Positions 46,300 through 61,900 of a DNA stretch of 64,000 bases are shown here, in pieces. Within the stretch, counting starts at the first letter, position 1. Each line of letters begins with the position of its first letter. The stretch comes from Solwaraspora sp. WMMD792 (GTDB lineage: Bacteria; Actinomycetota; Actinomycetes; Mycobacteriales; Micromonosporaceae): assembly GCF_029626105.1 (NCBI RefSeq), contig NZ_JARUBH010000009.1, positions 1,860,001 to 1,924,000 on the forward strand, written 5' to 3'. The notes under the pieces are model-generated. The model was given only the letters and a program-made list of their open reading frames with translations. It did no database searches and was not told the DNA's origin. Position numbers and translations under genes: made by a program.

Positions 46300-47760
46300 T
46301 CAGAACGGATACCGGGCGGGTACGTCCCGGACGGTTATCCACTGCCACTGGGTGAACTCGTCCCAGCTATGCGCGGCGCCGTACCGGGAGCCGTTCCCGG
46401 AGGATCCCCGCCCGCCGAACGGCACGTACGCGTTGTCGTTGATGGTCTGGTCGTTGACGTGCACGATCGCGGTGCGGATCCGGGCCGCCAGGGCCAGCCC
46501 GCGCTCTGCCGAGCCGGTCTGGATGGCGGCGGTCAGCCCCATGTCGGTGTCCCCGGCGACCCGGACCGCCTCGTCGGCGTCGGCGACCACGGTCACCGGC
46601 GCCACCGGGCCGAAGATCTCCTCCCGGAACGCGGGGCACTGCGGTGGGACGGCCGCCAGCACGGTCGGCCGGTAGTAGGGGCCGTCGTGGGTGCCGCCGG
46701 TGCGCAGCACGGCACCGGCCGCGACGCTGTCGGAGACGATCCGGTCGACCCGGTGCAACTGCGCCGCGTTGATCATCGGCCCGAGGTCGGCCGCCTCCCG
46801 CCACGGGTCACCGACCCGCAGCCCTTCGGCGCGTTTGACGAGCCGGTCCAGGTATTCGTCCGCGACCGACTCGACGACGATGTGCCGGCCGGCCGACATG
46901 CACACCTGACCCTGGTGGAAGAAGGAGGCCCAGGCGCCCGCCGAGGCGGCCAGGTCGAGGTCGGCGTCGTCGAGCACGACGAGCGCGTTGTTGCCGCCGA
47001 GTTCGAGCGAGACCCGCTTGAGGGTGCCGCCGGCGGCCGCACCGACCCGGCGGCCGACCTCGCTGGACCCGGTGAACGCGACCATGTCGACGTCCGGGTG
47101 CCGGGTCAGCGCCTCGCCCGGTACCGCGTCGCCGGGCAGCACCTGTAGGACGCCGGCGGGCAGCCCGGCCTCGGCGAACAGCCGGGCGATGAGGTAGCCG
47201 CCGGAGACCGGCGTGTTCACGTCCGGCTTCAGGATGACGGTGTTGCCCAGCGCGATCGCGGGTGCGACCGCCCGCATCGCCAGCAGCATCGGTACGTTCC
47301 AGGGGCTGATCACGGCCACCACGCCGACCGGGACCCGCCGGGCGATGCTCTGCTGGCCGGCGTCGGCGGGCAGCAGACTGCCGTGCGGCTGGGTGGGCAG
47401 CGCGGCGGCCACCCACAGCTCGTCGAGGACCGAGCCGGTCTCGTGCTCGGCCTTGCCCCGGACACCGCCGCCCTCGCGGATCAGCCACTCGACGACCTCC
47501 TCACGGTGCGCGGTGAGCAGCGCCGCGACGCGTCGCAGCAGTGCCGCCCGCTCCACCGGCGGGGTGTCCTGCCAGCCCGACCCGGCCTCGATCGCACGCC
47601 GCACCGCCGCGTCCACGTCGGCGGGCCCGGCGAGACCGGCGACCAGCAGGCGCTGCCCGGTGGCGGGTTCGAGTACGTCGACCGTGCCGCCGGCCGGGAC
47701 CTCCCAGGCTCCGGTGAAGACCCGCCCGGCACACTCGGCCGGGTCGAGAAGTGTGCCCAT
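46300..47760 (-). CDS. NAD(P)-dependent aromatic aldehyde dehydrogenase
   Basis: A 486-residue ALDH. Start ATG 47760 has GAAGGAG upstream and lies 20 bases after the decarboxylase gene. It has the NAD-binding PWNVP and FTGSSEVG motifs, Glu253 (LELGGNN) and catalytic Cys287 (GQVCMSAGR). It resembles benzaldehyde and vanillin dehydrogenases. In this operon it should oxidise 3,5-dihydroxybenzaldehyde, the product of the ThDP enzyme, to 3,5-dihydroxybenzoate, the acid that the PKS loading ligase can activate. It is the last gene of the leftward starter operon. Confidence 0.9.
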   Translation of the reverse strand: MGTLLDPAECAGRVFTGAWEVPAGGTVDVLEPATGQRLLVAGLAGPADVDAAVRRAIEAGSGWQDTPPVERAALLRRVAALLTAHREEVVEWLIREGGGVRGKAEHETGSVLDELWVAAALPTQPHGSLLPADAGQQSIARRVPVGVVAVISPWNVPMLLAMRAVAPAIALGNTVILKPDVNTPVSGGYLIARLFAEAGLPAGVLQVLPGDAVPGEALTRHPDVDMVAFTGSSEVGRRVGAAAGGTLKRVSLELGGNNALVVLDDADLDLAASAGAWASFFHQGQVCMSAGRHIVVESVADEYLDRLVKRAEGLRVGDPWREAADLGPMINAAQLHRVDRIVSDSVAAGAVLRTGGTHDGPYYRPTVLAAVPPQCPAFREEIFGPVAPVTVVADADEAVRVAGDTDMGLTAAIQTGSAERGLALAARIRTAIVHVNDQTINDNAYVPFGGRGSSGNGSRYGAAHSWDEFTQWQWITVRDVPARYPF

Positions 47761-47780
47761 CGCGTCGTGTCTCCTTCGCC

Positions 47781-51470
<3,690 letters not shown>

Positions 51471-51506
51471 TGTGCTCTGCCTCTCTTCCGGGGTGCAGCC
51501 GCCGCG

Positions 51507-52625
51507 TCAGAAGCGGACGAGGGCCGTCTCGATGGTCGACCCGGGGCCCATGGTCATCATCACGCCGTGGTCGCCGGGGCGGACCACGTTCTCCTCGAGC
51601 AGCCGTTCGTAGGAGAAGAGGAAGGACCCGCTGGACAGGTTGCCGTAGTCGCGGAGCACGCCGGTGGTGTGGCGCACGTCGTGGCGGGTGAGGCCGAGAT
51701 TGACCATCACCGAGTCGATGACCTTCTTCCCGCCGGAGTGGACCAGCCAGTGCGCGATGTCGCCGCGCCGCAGGCCGGTGTCGGACAGGAGACGGCCGAT
51801 GATCGTTTCCACGTGCGCGCCGACGACGTAGGGAACGTCACGGTCCAGGAAGAAACTGAATTTTCCCTCGTTGGAATCCCAGTCGTAACGCATTGCGTCG
51901 ACTGCCTCGGGAATGATGCAGCTAGAGAATTTGAGGATCTGCGGCCCGCGTTCCTCGCCGCTCTCTCCGGCGAGCAGTGCCACGCCGGCGGAACCGTCAC
52001 CGAAAAGGCTGTTCACCACGGCCGTACGCATCGTGCCGTCGAAGACGTACGCGGACGAGCAGGCCTCCACGCACAGCATCACGGCCAACTGGTCCGGGTG
52101 GGCGGCCGCCCAGCCGGCGACCGCGGTGAGGCTGTTCAGACCCGCGTTGCAGCCCATGCCGACGACGTCCAGCCGGCCGCAGTGCCGCCCGAGCCCGAGT
52201 TCGCGGATCAGCAGCGCGCTGAAGCCCGGCGTCATGAACCCGGTCGAGGTGACGCAGCAGAGGTATCGCACATCGGACAGGTCGGCGTCGGCCCGCTTCA
52301 GGGTCGCCTGTAGGGCGCGTACGCCCATGTCCAGGCCGGTCGCCCGGTGTTTGGCCAGCAGGTCGGCCTGACTCTCCGGCGCGCGCCGGCCGTCCTCCTG
52401 CTCCGGCGGCAGCACCAGGAACCGCCGGTCGATGGCGCTGTTGAGGAACAGGTTGCGGATGCGCGGATCGTCGACCCGCAGGATGTCCAGCAGTTCCCGC
52501 TGCGAGTAGCCGGCGCCGGGAACCGCGGTGCCCACGCCGACGATCCGGGCTGCGGAGCCGGCCATCCGGGTGGCGGCCGCAGAGCGCTCGTCCAGCAGAC
52601 CGGTGCGCTGCATGAGTGTCGTCAT
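51507..52625 (-). CDS. dpgA: DpgA: type III PKS, 3,5-dihydroxyphenylacetyl-CoA synthase
   Basis: A 372-residue chalcone-synthase-fold enzyme. ATG 52625 is preferred over an upstream in-frame start at 52649 because ACGGAG lies just before it. The catalytic triad is visible: Cys159 in VGMGCNAGLNSL, His in LVHSGGKK and Asn in DYGNLSSGS. DpgA condenses four malonyl-CoA units to the 3,5-dihydroxyphenylacetyl skeleton. It is the first gene of the five-gene leftward operon and is divergent from the loading-module PKS gene that would use the final acid, so starter supply and chain start share one control region. Confidence 0.95.
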   Translation of the reverse strand: MTTLMQRTGLLDERSAAATRMAGSAARIVGVGTAVPGAGYSQRELLDILRVDDPRIRNLFLNSAIDRRFLVLPPEQEDGRRAPESQADLLAKHRATGLDMGVRALQATLKRADADLSDVRYLCCVTSTGFMTPGFSALLIRELGLGRHCGRLDVVGMGCNAGLNSLTAVAGWAAAHPDQLAVMLCVEACSSAYVFDGTMRTAVVNSLFGDGSAGVALLAGESGEERGPQILKFSSCIIPEAVDAMRYDWDSNEGKFSFFLDRDVPYVVGAHVETIIGRLLSDTGLRRGDIAHWLVHSGGKKVIDSVMVNLGLTRHDVRHTTGVLRDYGNLSSGSFLFSYERLLEENVVRPGDHGVMMTMGPGSTIETALVRF

Positions 52626-52946
52626 CGTTGCTCCGTCACAGGTCGCCAAGGAACGTCACCATTTCATTGCCCGACGATCGGACAGTACGCAGCCGGTCCC
52701 GAGAACGGCTATCCTCTCGCCCGTGAATAACTGTCCTGAGCGCTCGTTAGGGGTGACTGGTTAGGGGCGGATAGGGGTGTCTCGCGGCGGCGGCGGTCAA
52801 TAGCGTTCGGCGCAGAACGGGGTGTTCCGCGCGCAATTCCGCCGAGCGTGGACGGGTCTGTGACATCCCGGCGACATCGGTGAAACGCACCGGCGACGTA
52901 CGGGCCGGGCGCCCGTCACACCCGCCATGGTCGAGGAGACGGTGAC
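52626..52946. promoter_or_regulatory. Divergent dpgA/PKS control region with TAGGGGT repeats (promoter B)
   Basis: On the plus strand TAGGGGT (52748-52754), TAGGGGC (52762-52768) and TAGGGGT (52772-52778) precede TAGCGTTC (52801-52808); the gap from the last box to the -10-like TAGCGT is 22 bases. This leaves a leader of roughly 130 bases before the PKS ATG. On the minus strand a similar TAGCCGTTC (complement of 52704-52712) lies about 36 bases from the first box and may be the dpgA -10. The same protein could therefore switch both operons. Promoter A at 14410-14462 has the same layout. Confidence 0.6.
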
Positions 52947-55900
52947 ATGCAGCGTTCCGAGCTGATCCGGCCCCTTCCCGAGCTGCTCGCGGCCCAGGCC
53001 GAGCGGTACGGCGCCAAGATCGCCTTCCACGACGCCCGGCGCGCGGTGACCTATGCCGGCCTGTACCGGCGGACCGGCCGGCTGGCGGGACATCTCGCCG
53101 GGGTGCTCGGGTCCGGGGACCGGGTGGTGCTGCTGCTCAACAACGGCGTCGAGGTGGTCGAGGCGTACCTCGCGGTCACCCGGGCGGCGGGCGTGGGCGT
53201 ACCGGTCGATCCGAGGTCCGCCGACGCCGAGCTGACGCACGTGCTGCGCGACAGCGGGGCACGCGTCGTGGTGACCGACCGGCCGCATGCCGCGCAGGCC
53301 CGCCGGGTCTGCCCGCCCGGCGTCCTGCTCGTGGTGACCGGGGACGGCGACGGCGGCGACTTCTCGTTCGAGGAGTGGGCGGAGACCGTCCCGCCGGTTC
53401 CCGCGCCGGACAGCCTCGGCCTGGACGACGTCTCCTGGATGCTCTACACCTCCGGCACCACCGGCCTGCCCAAGGGCGTGCTCTCCACACAGCGGTCGTG
53501 CCTGTGGTCGGTCGCCTCCTGCTATGCCCCGATCCTCGGCCTGTCCGCCGACGACGAGCTGCTCTGGCCGCTGCCGATGTTCCACAGCCTGGCGCACATC
53601 CTCTGCGTGCTCGGCGTGACCGCCACCGGCGCCACCGCCCGGATCATGGACGGCTTCGAGGCCGGCGAAGTACTCGCCGAGCTGCGCGCCCGCCCCTACA
53701 CGATGCTCGTCGGTGTGCCGACCATGTACCACCACCTGCTGCGCAAGGTCGGCGAGCAGAGCGAGCAGGTCAGGCAGAGCGAGCAGGTCGAGCAGAGCGA
53801 GCAGGTCGAGCAGAGCGAGCAGGTTGAACGGGGCGGGCAGAGCGGGCAGGTTGAACGGGGCGGGCAGAGCGAGCGGGGCGGGCCGGAGCTGCGGCTGCGC
53901 GCCGCGCTCTGCACCGGCGCGGTGGCCTCGGCGGCGCTGCGTGACGAGGTCGGCCGGGTGCTCGGCGTGTCGCTGGTCGACAGCTACGGCAGCACGGAGA
54001 CCTGCGGCGCGATCACCATGAACCGGCCCGGCGGCCGGTACGTCCCCGGCTCCTGCGGCCCGGCCGTACCCGGGCTCTCGCTGCGCCTGGTCGACGCGGA
54101 GACCGGGCACGACGTCCCCGACGGCGCCGAGGGCGAGGTCTGGGTCAGCGGCCCGAGCCTGATGATCGGCTACCACGAGCGGCCCGCCGAAACCGCCGCG
54201 GCGCTGCCGGACGGCTGGTACCGGACCGGCGACCTGGCCCGCCGCGACGACGACGGGTACCTCACGATCACCGGCCGGCTCAAGGAGCTGATCATCCGGG
54301 CCGGCGAGAACATCCACCCGGCGGAGATCGAGGAGGCGCTGCGCGGCGTCGACGGCGTCGTAGACGTCGCCGTCGCCGGCGAGCCGGACCCGGTGCTCGG
54401 TGAGGTGCCGGTGGCGTACGTGGTCGCCGCGCCGGACGCGGACCCGAGCCCGGCCGCACTGCTCGCCGCCGCCCGGGACGCGCTGGCGCCGGCGAAGGTG
54501 CCGGAGCGGATCTACCGGACGGCGGCCGTACCCCGCACCGGATCCGGGAAGATCCGGCGTCACCTGCTGCGCGAGCGGCCCGCACGGCTGCTCGCCGTCC
54601 GGACCGCCGGCCACCCGGCGCTGTTGCGGTCCGACTGGTCACCGGTGCCCGAGCCGCGACCGGCCGCGCCGATCCGGGTGGCCGTGCTCGGCACCTGGTC
54701 CGTCGACGGCGTACCCGCGTCGATCGACGGCGCCGTCTCATATCCGGACCTGGCGGCGCTGCGCGCGGCGGTCGACGGCGGGACGCCGGCCCCGGACCTC
54801 GTGCTCGCGCCGCTGCTGACCGACACCGTCGGCAGCGGCGACTTCGCCGGTGCGGTGCCCGCTGCGGCTGCCTGGGCCACCGGCTTCGCCGCGTCGTGGC
54901 CGGTGGACGGCCCGCTCTCCGCCGCCCGCCCGGCCGTGGTCACCCGGCGCGCGGTCTTCGCCGCCCCCGGCGACGACGTCGCGGGACTGATGCCGGCGCT
55001 CACCTGGTCCGCCGTCCCGGACGGCGGGCCGGTCCTGATCGACCTCGACGACACACCGCCGACCGCCGCGCTCTTCGCCGCCTGCGCCGCCACCGGGGAG
55101 CCGCGGCTCGCCGTCCGCGACGGGCAACTGCTGGCACCACGCCTGCACCGTGCCCCCGGCGCACCGGAGTCGTCTGGGCCCCCCGGTGCGCGGCAGTCAT
55201 CCGAGGCCCCCGGTGCGTCGCAGTCGTCTGAGGTCCCCGGAGCGCCGCAGCCGTCTGAGGCCCCCGCTGCGCCGCAGTCGTCCGAGTTCCGCGATCGAGA
55301 ACCGCGTGCCGAGCGGGACCGTCTGCGACATGTCCACGACGTGGTCGAGTCCGGCCCGGACGGCACCGCCCTGATCGTCGGACCGGCCGCCGGTGAGGCC
55401 GGCGTACTGGCCCGGCACCTCGCGGGCGCCTACGGCATCCGGCACGTAACCGTCGTCGACCCCGACGCCGAACCGGCGGTGACGGAGGCGCTCGGCACCG
55501 CACTCGCCACGCTCGACGCCACCAGCACGGTCACCCGGGACGACCCGACCGGCCCGGACGCGCTAACCAGCGTCCTCGCGGCGCTGCCGGCCGGACGTCC
55601 ACTGAGCATCGTCGTCTCCGCCGTGCCGCCTGGAGACGACGCGCACACCGCCGCGCTGGCGCTGCACCAGCTCACCCGTACCCTGCCGCTGGCCGCGTTC
55701 GTGCTCGTCTCCGGCTTCGACGCGGCCCTGGGCGAGCCCGACGCCCACCTCGCCGCCTCCGCCGGGCTGCTCGGCGTACTCGCGCGGCATCGCCGGGCAC
55801 AGGGCCACCCCGGGCTCGCGGTGATGCGTCGGCCGGGCGATTCCGGCCGCGCCTTCCTCGACCGGTTCGACGCCGCCCTCGCGGACGGCACGCCGGTGCT

Positions 55901-58900
55901 GGTCGCCGAGGAAGCCGACGCGCTGATCGACCGGGACCCCACCGCAGCACTGCTGCGTGAGCTGCGGCCGCAGCCACGGGCGGCGACCGACGACGCCGCC
56001 CTGCGGGCACGCCTGCGCCGGTCGTCGCCGGACGACCGGCGGCGGATCCTGACCGCTCTGGTGCGCGCGGAGGCCGCCGCGGTGGCCGGGCTGCCGGGCG
56101 CCTCCTCGGTCGGCACCGACGTGCCCTTCAAAGCGCTCGGCCTGGACTCGCGGACCGCGGTACTCCTGTGCGTCCGGTTGAGCGCCGCGACCGGCGTCGC
56201 GCTCCCGGCGACCGCCGCCTTCGACCATCCGACGTCCGCGGTGCTGGCCGAGGAGATCCGGCTCCGGTTCGACGGCGACGAGCGGCCCGCAGCCGTACGG
56301 CCCGCAGCCGAGGACGAGCGGCCGGACCGCACTGACGAGCCGATCGCGATCGTGGGCATGAGCTGCCGGCTGCCGGGCGGCGTCACGTCGCCGGACGCGC
56401 TCTGGCGGCTTCTCGCCGACGGCCGGGACGCGACCGGTGACTTCCCGTCCGATCGCGGCTGGGACCTCGGCGGGCTCTTCCACCCCGATCCGGACCATCC
56501 CGGCACCTCCTACGCCTCGCGCGGCGGTTTCCTGGACGACGTCGCCGGCTTCGACGCGGCCTTCTTCGGCATCTCACCACGTGAGGCGCTGGCCATGGAC
56601 CCACAGCAACGGCTGCTGCTGGAAGCGTCGTGGGAGGCCGTCGAGCACGCCGGCCTGGACGTCACCACCCTGCGCGGCAGCCGTACCGGCGTCTTCGCAG
56701 GCGTCATGTTCCACGACTACGGCACCGGTGCCGGGGAGCTTCCGGAGGGGATCGAGGGTTACCGGGGCACCGGAGCCGCGGGAAGTGTCGCGTCCGGCCG
56801 GGTCGCCTACACCCTCGGCTTCGAAGGCCCCGCCGTCACCATCGACACCGCCTGTTCCTCCTCACTGGTCGCGCTGCACCTGGCCGCCCAGTCCCTCCGG
56901 CAGGGCGAGTGCACGCTCGCGCTGGCCGGCGGCGTGGCCGTGATGGCAACCCCCGCCGTCTTCGTCGAGTTCTCCCGGCAGCGTGGGCTGGCTCCGGACG
57001 GGCGGTGCAAGTCGTTCGCGGACGCGGCGGACGGCACCGGCTGGGGCGAAGGCGTGGCACTACTACTGCTGGAGCGCCTCTCCGACGCACGCCGCAACAA
57101 CCACAAGATCCTTGCCTTGGTACGCGGCAGCGCGGTCAACCAGGACGGCGCCTCCAACGGCCTGACAGCGCCGAACGGCCCCTCACAGCAGCGGGTGATC
57201 CGAGCCGCCCTGGCAAATGCCGGCTTGTCCACTGCGGACGTGGACGCGGTCGAGGCGCACGGTACCGGCACGACGTTGGGCGATCCGATCGAGGCGCAGG
57301 CGTTGCTGGCCACGTACGGTCAGCAGCGTGGCGAGGCGGGCCCGCTCTGGCTGGGGTCGCTGAAGTCGAACATCGGTCATACGCAGGCTGCGGCCGGTGT
57401 GGCCGGTGTGATCAAGATGGTGCAGGCGATGCGGCACGGGGTGCTGCCCCGCACGCTGCATGTGGACCAGTCGTCGTCCAAGGTGGACTGGGCGTCCGGA
57501 GCGGTGGCGCTGCTGACCGAGGCCCGCGACTGGCCCGAGGCGGCGGACCGGCCGCGTCGGGCGGCGGTGTCCTCGTTCGGCGTGAGTGGCACGAACGCGC
57601 ACGTCATCCTCGAAGCGGTGCCCGCCGCCGACCCGGCGCCCGCGCAGTTGCCGCCGACGGTGCTGCCGTTCGTGCTTTCCGGCCGATCGCCGGAGGCGCT
57701 GCGCGCGCAGGCGGCCCGGCTGAGTGACGCGCTCCCCGATGACCTGTCCGGCACCGCCCACTCCCTGTTCAACGCCCGGGCGGCGTTGGAGCGGCGGGCG
57801 GTCGCGGTGACTGCCGATCCGACCGTGTTGCGTGCCGCGCTGGGCGCGCTTGCGGTGGGGGAGCCGGGTGCGGGTGTGGTTGAGGGTGTTGCTGTGGGGG
57901 AGGCGTCTCGGGTCGCTTTTGTGTTTCCGGGTCAGGGTTCGCAGTGGGTGGGTATGGCGTCGGAGTTGCGGGCGCAGTCTGCGGTGTTCCGTGACCGTTT
58001 CGCCGAGTGTGAGCGTGCGTTGGCGCCGTTTGTGGACTGGCGGTTGTCTGAGGTGGTCGACGACGAGGTGGCGTTGGGGCGGGTTGATGTGGTGCAGCCG
58101 GTGTTGTGGGCGGTGATGGTGTCGCTGGCGGAGGTGTGGTCGTCGTTCGGTGTGAAGCCGTCGGTGGTGGTGGGTCATTCGCAGGGTGAGGTCGCCGCCG
58201 CGTGTGTGGCGGGCCTGCTGAGCCTGGATGACGGTGCCCGGATAGTCGCGTCTCGTTCGGCGTTGGTGGCGTCGAAGCTGGCCGGCAGGGGTGGGATGGT
58301 GTCGGTCTCGGCTTCCCGCGAGGAGGTGGAGTCGTGGCTGGTCGGACTGTCGGTGGCGGCGGTGAACGGCCCGTCGAGCCTGGTCGTGGCCGGTGACGAC
58401 CGGCTGCTGGACGCTCTCCTCAGCCGTTGTGAGGAGGCGGGAGTTCGTGCCCGTCGGATCGCGGTGGACTACGCCTCCCATTCGGTCGACGTGGAGACGA
58501 TCGAAACAGACCTGCGCGCCGCCCTGGCCGGGATCGTCCCGACGACAGGTGGTGTCCCGTTCTTCTCCACCGTCACTGGCCGGTTCGAGTCGGTGGTTGA
58601 CGCGGACTACTGGTACCGGAATCTGCGTCAACCAGTCGGTTTCGCGACTGCCGTGCAGGCGTTAGTGGCCGATGGCGTGGACGCATTCGTGGAAGTGTCC
58701 GCGCATCCGGTGTTGACCACCGCGATCGAGGACACCGTCGAAGACGCCGCCGTTGTCGTCGGGACGTTGCGTCGGGATGAGGGTGGTCTGCAACGGCTGT
58801 ATCTGAGTCTTGGTGAGGCGTGGACACGTGGCCTGCCGGTCGACTTCACCCCGGCATTCGGGAACAACCCGCAACTGGTGGACCTGCCGACCTACGCCTT

Positions 58901-61900
58901 CCAACGAGAGCGTTTCTGGCTCGATCCCACACCGACGCACGGTGGTGATCCGGCGACGCTGGGCCTGACCGCCGCCGGGCACCCGCTGCTCGGCGCCGCC
59001 GTCCCGCTGGCCGATGGTGACGGTGTGGTGCTGACCGGCAGGATCGGCCTGCACACCCACCCCTGGCTCGCCGACCACACCGTGCTCGGTTCCGTCCTGC
59101 TGCCCGGGACCGGCTTCGTCGAGCTGGCTATCCGGGCCGGTGACCACGTCGGCTGCGACCTGCTCGACGAGCTGACGTTCGAGACACCGCTGATCCTGCC
59201 CGCCGACGAACTGGTCGACGTGCAGGTCACCGTCGGTCCGCCCGGCAACCGGGGTGACCGGCCGGTGACCGTCCACTCACGGCTCGCCACCGATCCCGCC
59301 TGGACTCGGCACGCCGCCGGCACGCTCACCACCGGTCCCGTGGCGACACCCACGGACGACGCCGGGCCCTGGCCGCCGGCCGGCGCCGTACCCGTGGACC
59401 TGACCGGGTTCTACGACCGGATCGCCGCCGACGGGTTCGGGTACGGCCCTGCCTTCCACGGGCTGCACCGCGCCTGGCGCCTCGGCGACGACGTACATGC
59501 CGAGGTGACCCTCCCCGGCCCGGAGCGCGCCGACGCGCCCGGCTACGGCCTGCACCCCGCCCTGCTCGACGCCGCCCTGCACCCGATGGCGCTGCTGCCC
59601 GGTGCGACCGGCGGCGGCCGGCTCGCCTTCGCCTGGACCGGCGCCCGCCTGCACGCCGCCGGCGCCACCGCGCTGCGAGTCCGGCTGTCACCGGCCGGCC
59701 CCGGCAGCGTCGCGCTCTCGGCCACCGACGCCACAGGCCGGCCCGTCCTCACCGCCGAGACGATCGCCGTTCGCCCGGCCTCGGCGGACGACCTCCGCGC
59801 CGCCCGCCGAGGCCCTGCCGGCGCGCTCTACCGGGTCGACTGGGTGCCGATGCCGGCACAGCCCGGACCGTTGCGCTGGACGTTGGCCGGCACCGACCCG
59901 GCCGGTCTCACCGCCGCCCTGCCCGTACCGACGTCCGGGGGAGCGGACACGGTCACCGTCGCACCCCTGTCCTTTCCCCGCACCGGCGACGACGGCGCAG
60001 ACCTGCGTACCGCGCTCACCGGGACGCTGGAGTTGCTGCGCTCCTGGCTGTCCGGCGCGGAGAGCGACGACGCGCGGTTGCTGGTGCTCACCCGGGGCGC
60101 GGTCCGTGTCCAGCCGGACGAGCCCGCCCCCGACCCGGTGCACGCCGCGCTGTGGGGACTGGTCCGTTCCGCCCAGTCCGAGCATCCGGGCCGGATCGTG
60201 CTGGCCGACCTGGGCCCGGACCCGGACTCCGCACGCGTGCTCGGCTCGGTCCTGACCGCCGGCGAACCGCAGGTGGCGATCCGATCCGGCCGGTCGTTCG
60301 CGGCGCGGTTGCGCCGGGCGCCCGCCGGCACCGGATCGGCTCCTCTCGACCCGGACGGCACCGTACTGGTCACCGGGGCGACCGGCGGCCTCGGCCGGCT
60401 GGTGGCCCGGCACCTCGTCACCGCGCACGGCGTGCGGCACCTGCTGCTGGTCAGCCGGTCCGGCGCGGACGCCGGGCTGCTGGCGGACCTGGCGGCGCTC
60501 GGCGCGTCGGTGACCGGTGCGACCTGCGACCTGGGCGACCGGACGGCCGTCGCCCGGCTGCTCGCCGAGGTGCCTGCGGCGCACCCGCTGACCGCCGTGA
60601 TCCACACGGCCGGGGTCGTCGCGGACGGCCTGATCGGTTCGCTCAGCCCGGAGTCGGTCGACGCGGTGCTGCGGCCCAAGGCGGACGGCGCGAGGTACCT
60701 GGACGAGCTGACCCGCGACCAGGACCTGGCGGCGTTCGTGCTCTTCTCGTCGGCCGCGACCACGTTCGGGGCGCCGGGGCAGGGCAACTACGCCGCCGCC
60801 AACGCCTACCTGGACGCCCTCGCCGAGCGGCTGCGCGACGCCGGCCGGCCCGCGACGTCCCTGGCCTGGGGGCTGTGGGCGGAGAGCGGTGGCATGGGCG
60901 GCCGGCTCGGCGAGTCCGACCTGCGGCGGATGGCTCGGAGCGGTACGGCGGCCCTGTCGAGCGAGGACGGTCTCGCGCTCCTCGACGCGGCGCTGACGGC
61001 CGGCGTACCGGCGCTGGTCCCGGCCCGGCTGGAGCTGGCGGGGCTGGGCCGCGCGGACGCACCCGTACCGGCGATCCTGCGGGACCTCGTGCACACGCCG
61101 GCCCGACGCCGGATCGCGGCCGATCCCGACGCCCGGCCGGCTCCGGACCGGTTCTCCGGCCTGGCCGCGGCCGACCGCGAGCGGGCTCTGCGCGACCTCG
61201 TCCTGAGCAGCACCGCCGCTGTCCTCGGCCACGCGACGGCGGAGACCCTCGACCCCGACCGGACCTTCAAGGAACTGGGGTTCGACTCGCTGACCGCAGT
61301 CGAGCTGCGCAATCGTCTGGCGACCCCGACCGGTCTGCGGCTGCCCCCCACCCTGGTCTTCAACTACCCGACCGTGAACGGCCTGACCGCGTTCCTCGCG
61401 GCGGAGCTGTCCGGCGGCGCGACCGGCGCCGGGGCGGTGGACCCGGAGCCTGCCGTACCCGCCGACGAGCCGATCGCCATCGTCGCCATGAGCTGCCGCT
61501 TTCCCGGAGACGTGGACTCGCCGGAGGCGCTGTGGCGGCTGCTCGACGACGGCGGTGAAACGATCTCGGCGCTGCCCGGCGACCGTGGCTGGGACGTCGC
61601 AGCGCTCTACGACCCGGACCCGGACCATCCCGGGACCTTCTACGTCCGTGGTGGTGGCTTCCTCTCCGGCGTCGCGGACTTCGACGCGGCGCTGTTCGGC
61701 ATCTCGCCCCGCGAGGCCACCGCGATGGACCCGCAGCAGCGGCTGCTGCTGGAGACCACCTGGCAGACGTTCGAGCGGGCCGGGCTCGACCCCGCCGGGC
61801 TGCGTGGACGCCGGATCGGGGTCTTCGTCGGTACCCACGGCCAGGACTACGCGGCGCTGTTCTCCCCGCCCCCGGACGGGCTGGAGGGCTATGCCGTGAC

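Noticed and set aside
53754-53882. CRISPR array
   Set aside because: The repeats are contiguous 18- and 27-bp units without unique spacers, lie inside a coding frame, and have no cas genes nearby.
60600-60660. A-type or inactive KR in the first module of the loading PKS because LDD is replaced
   Set aside because: The motif reads VAD and keeps the diagnostic last Asp, and the catalytic Ser and Tyr regions are present. B-type stereochemistry remains the better guess.
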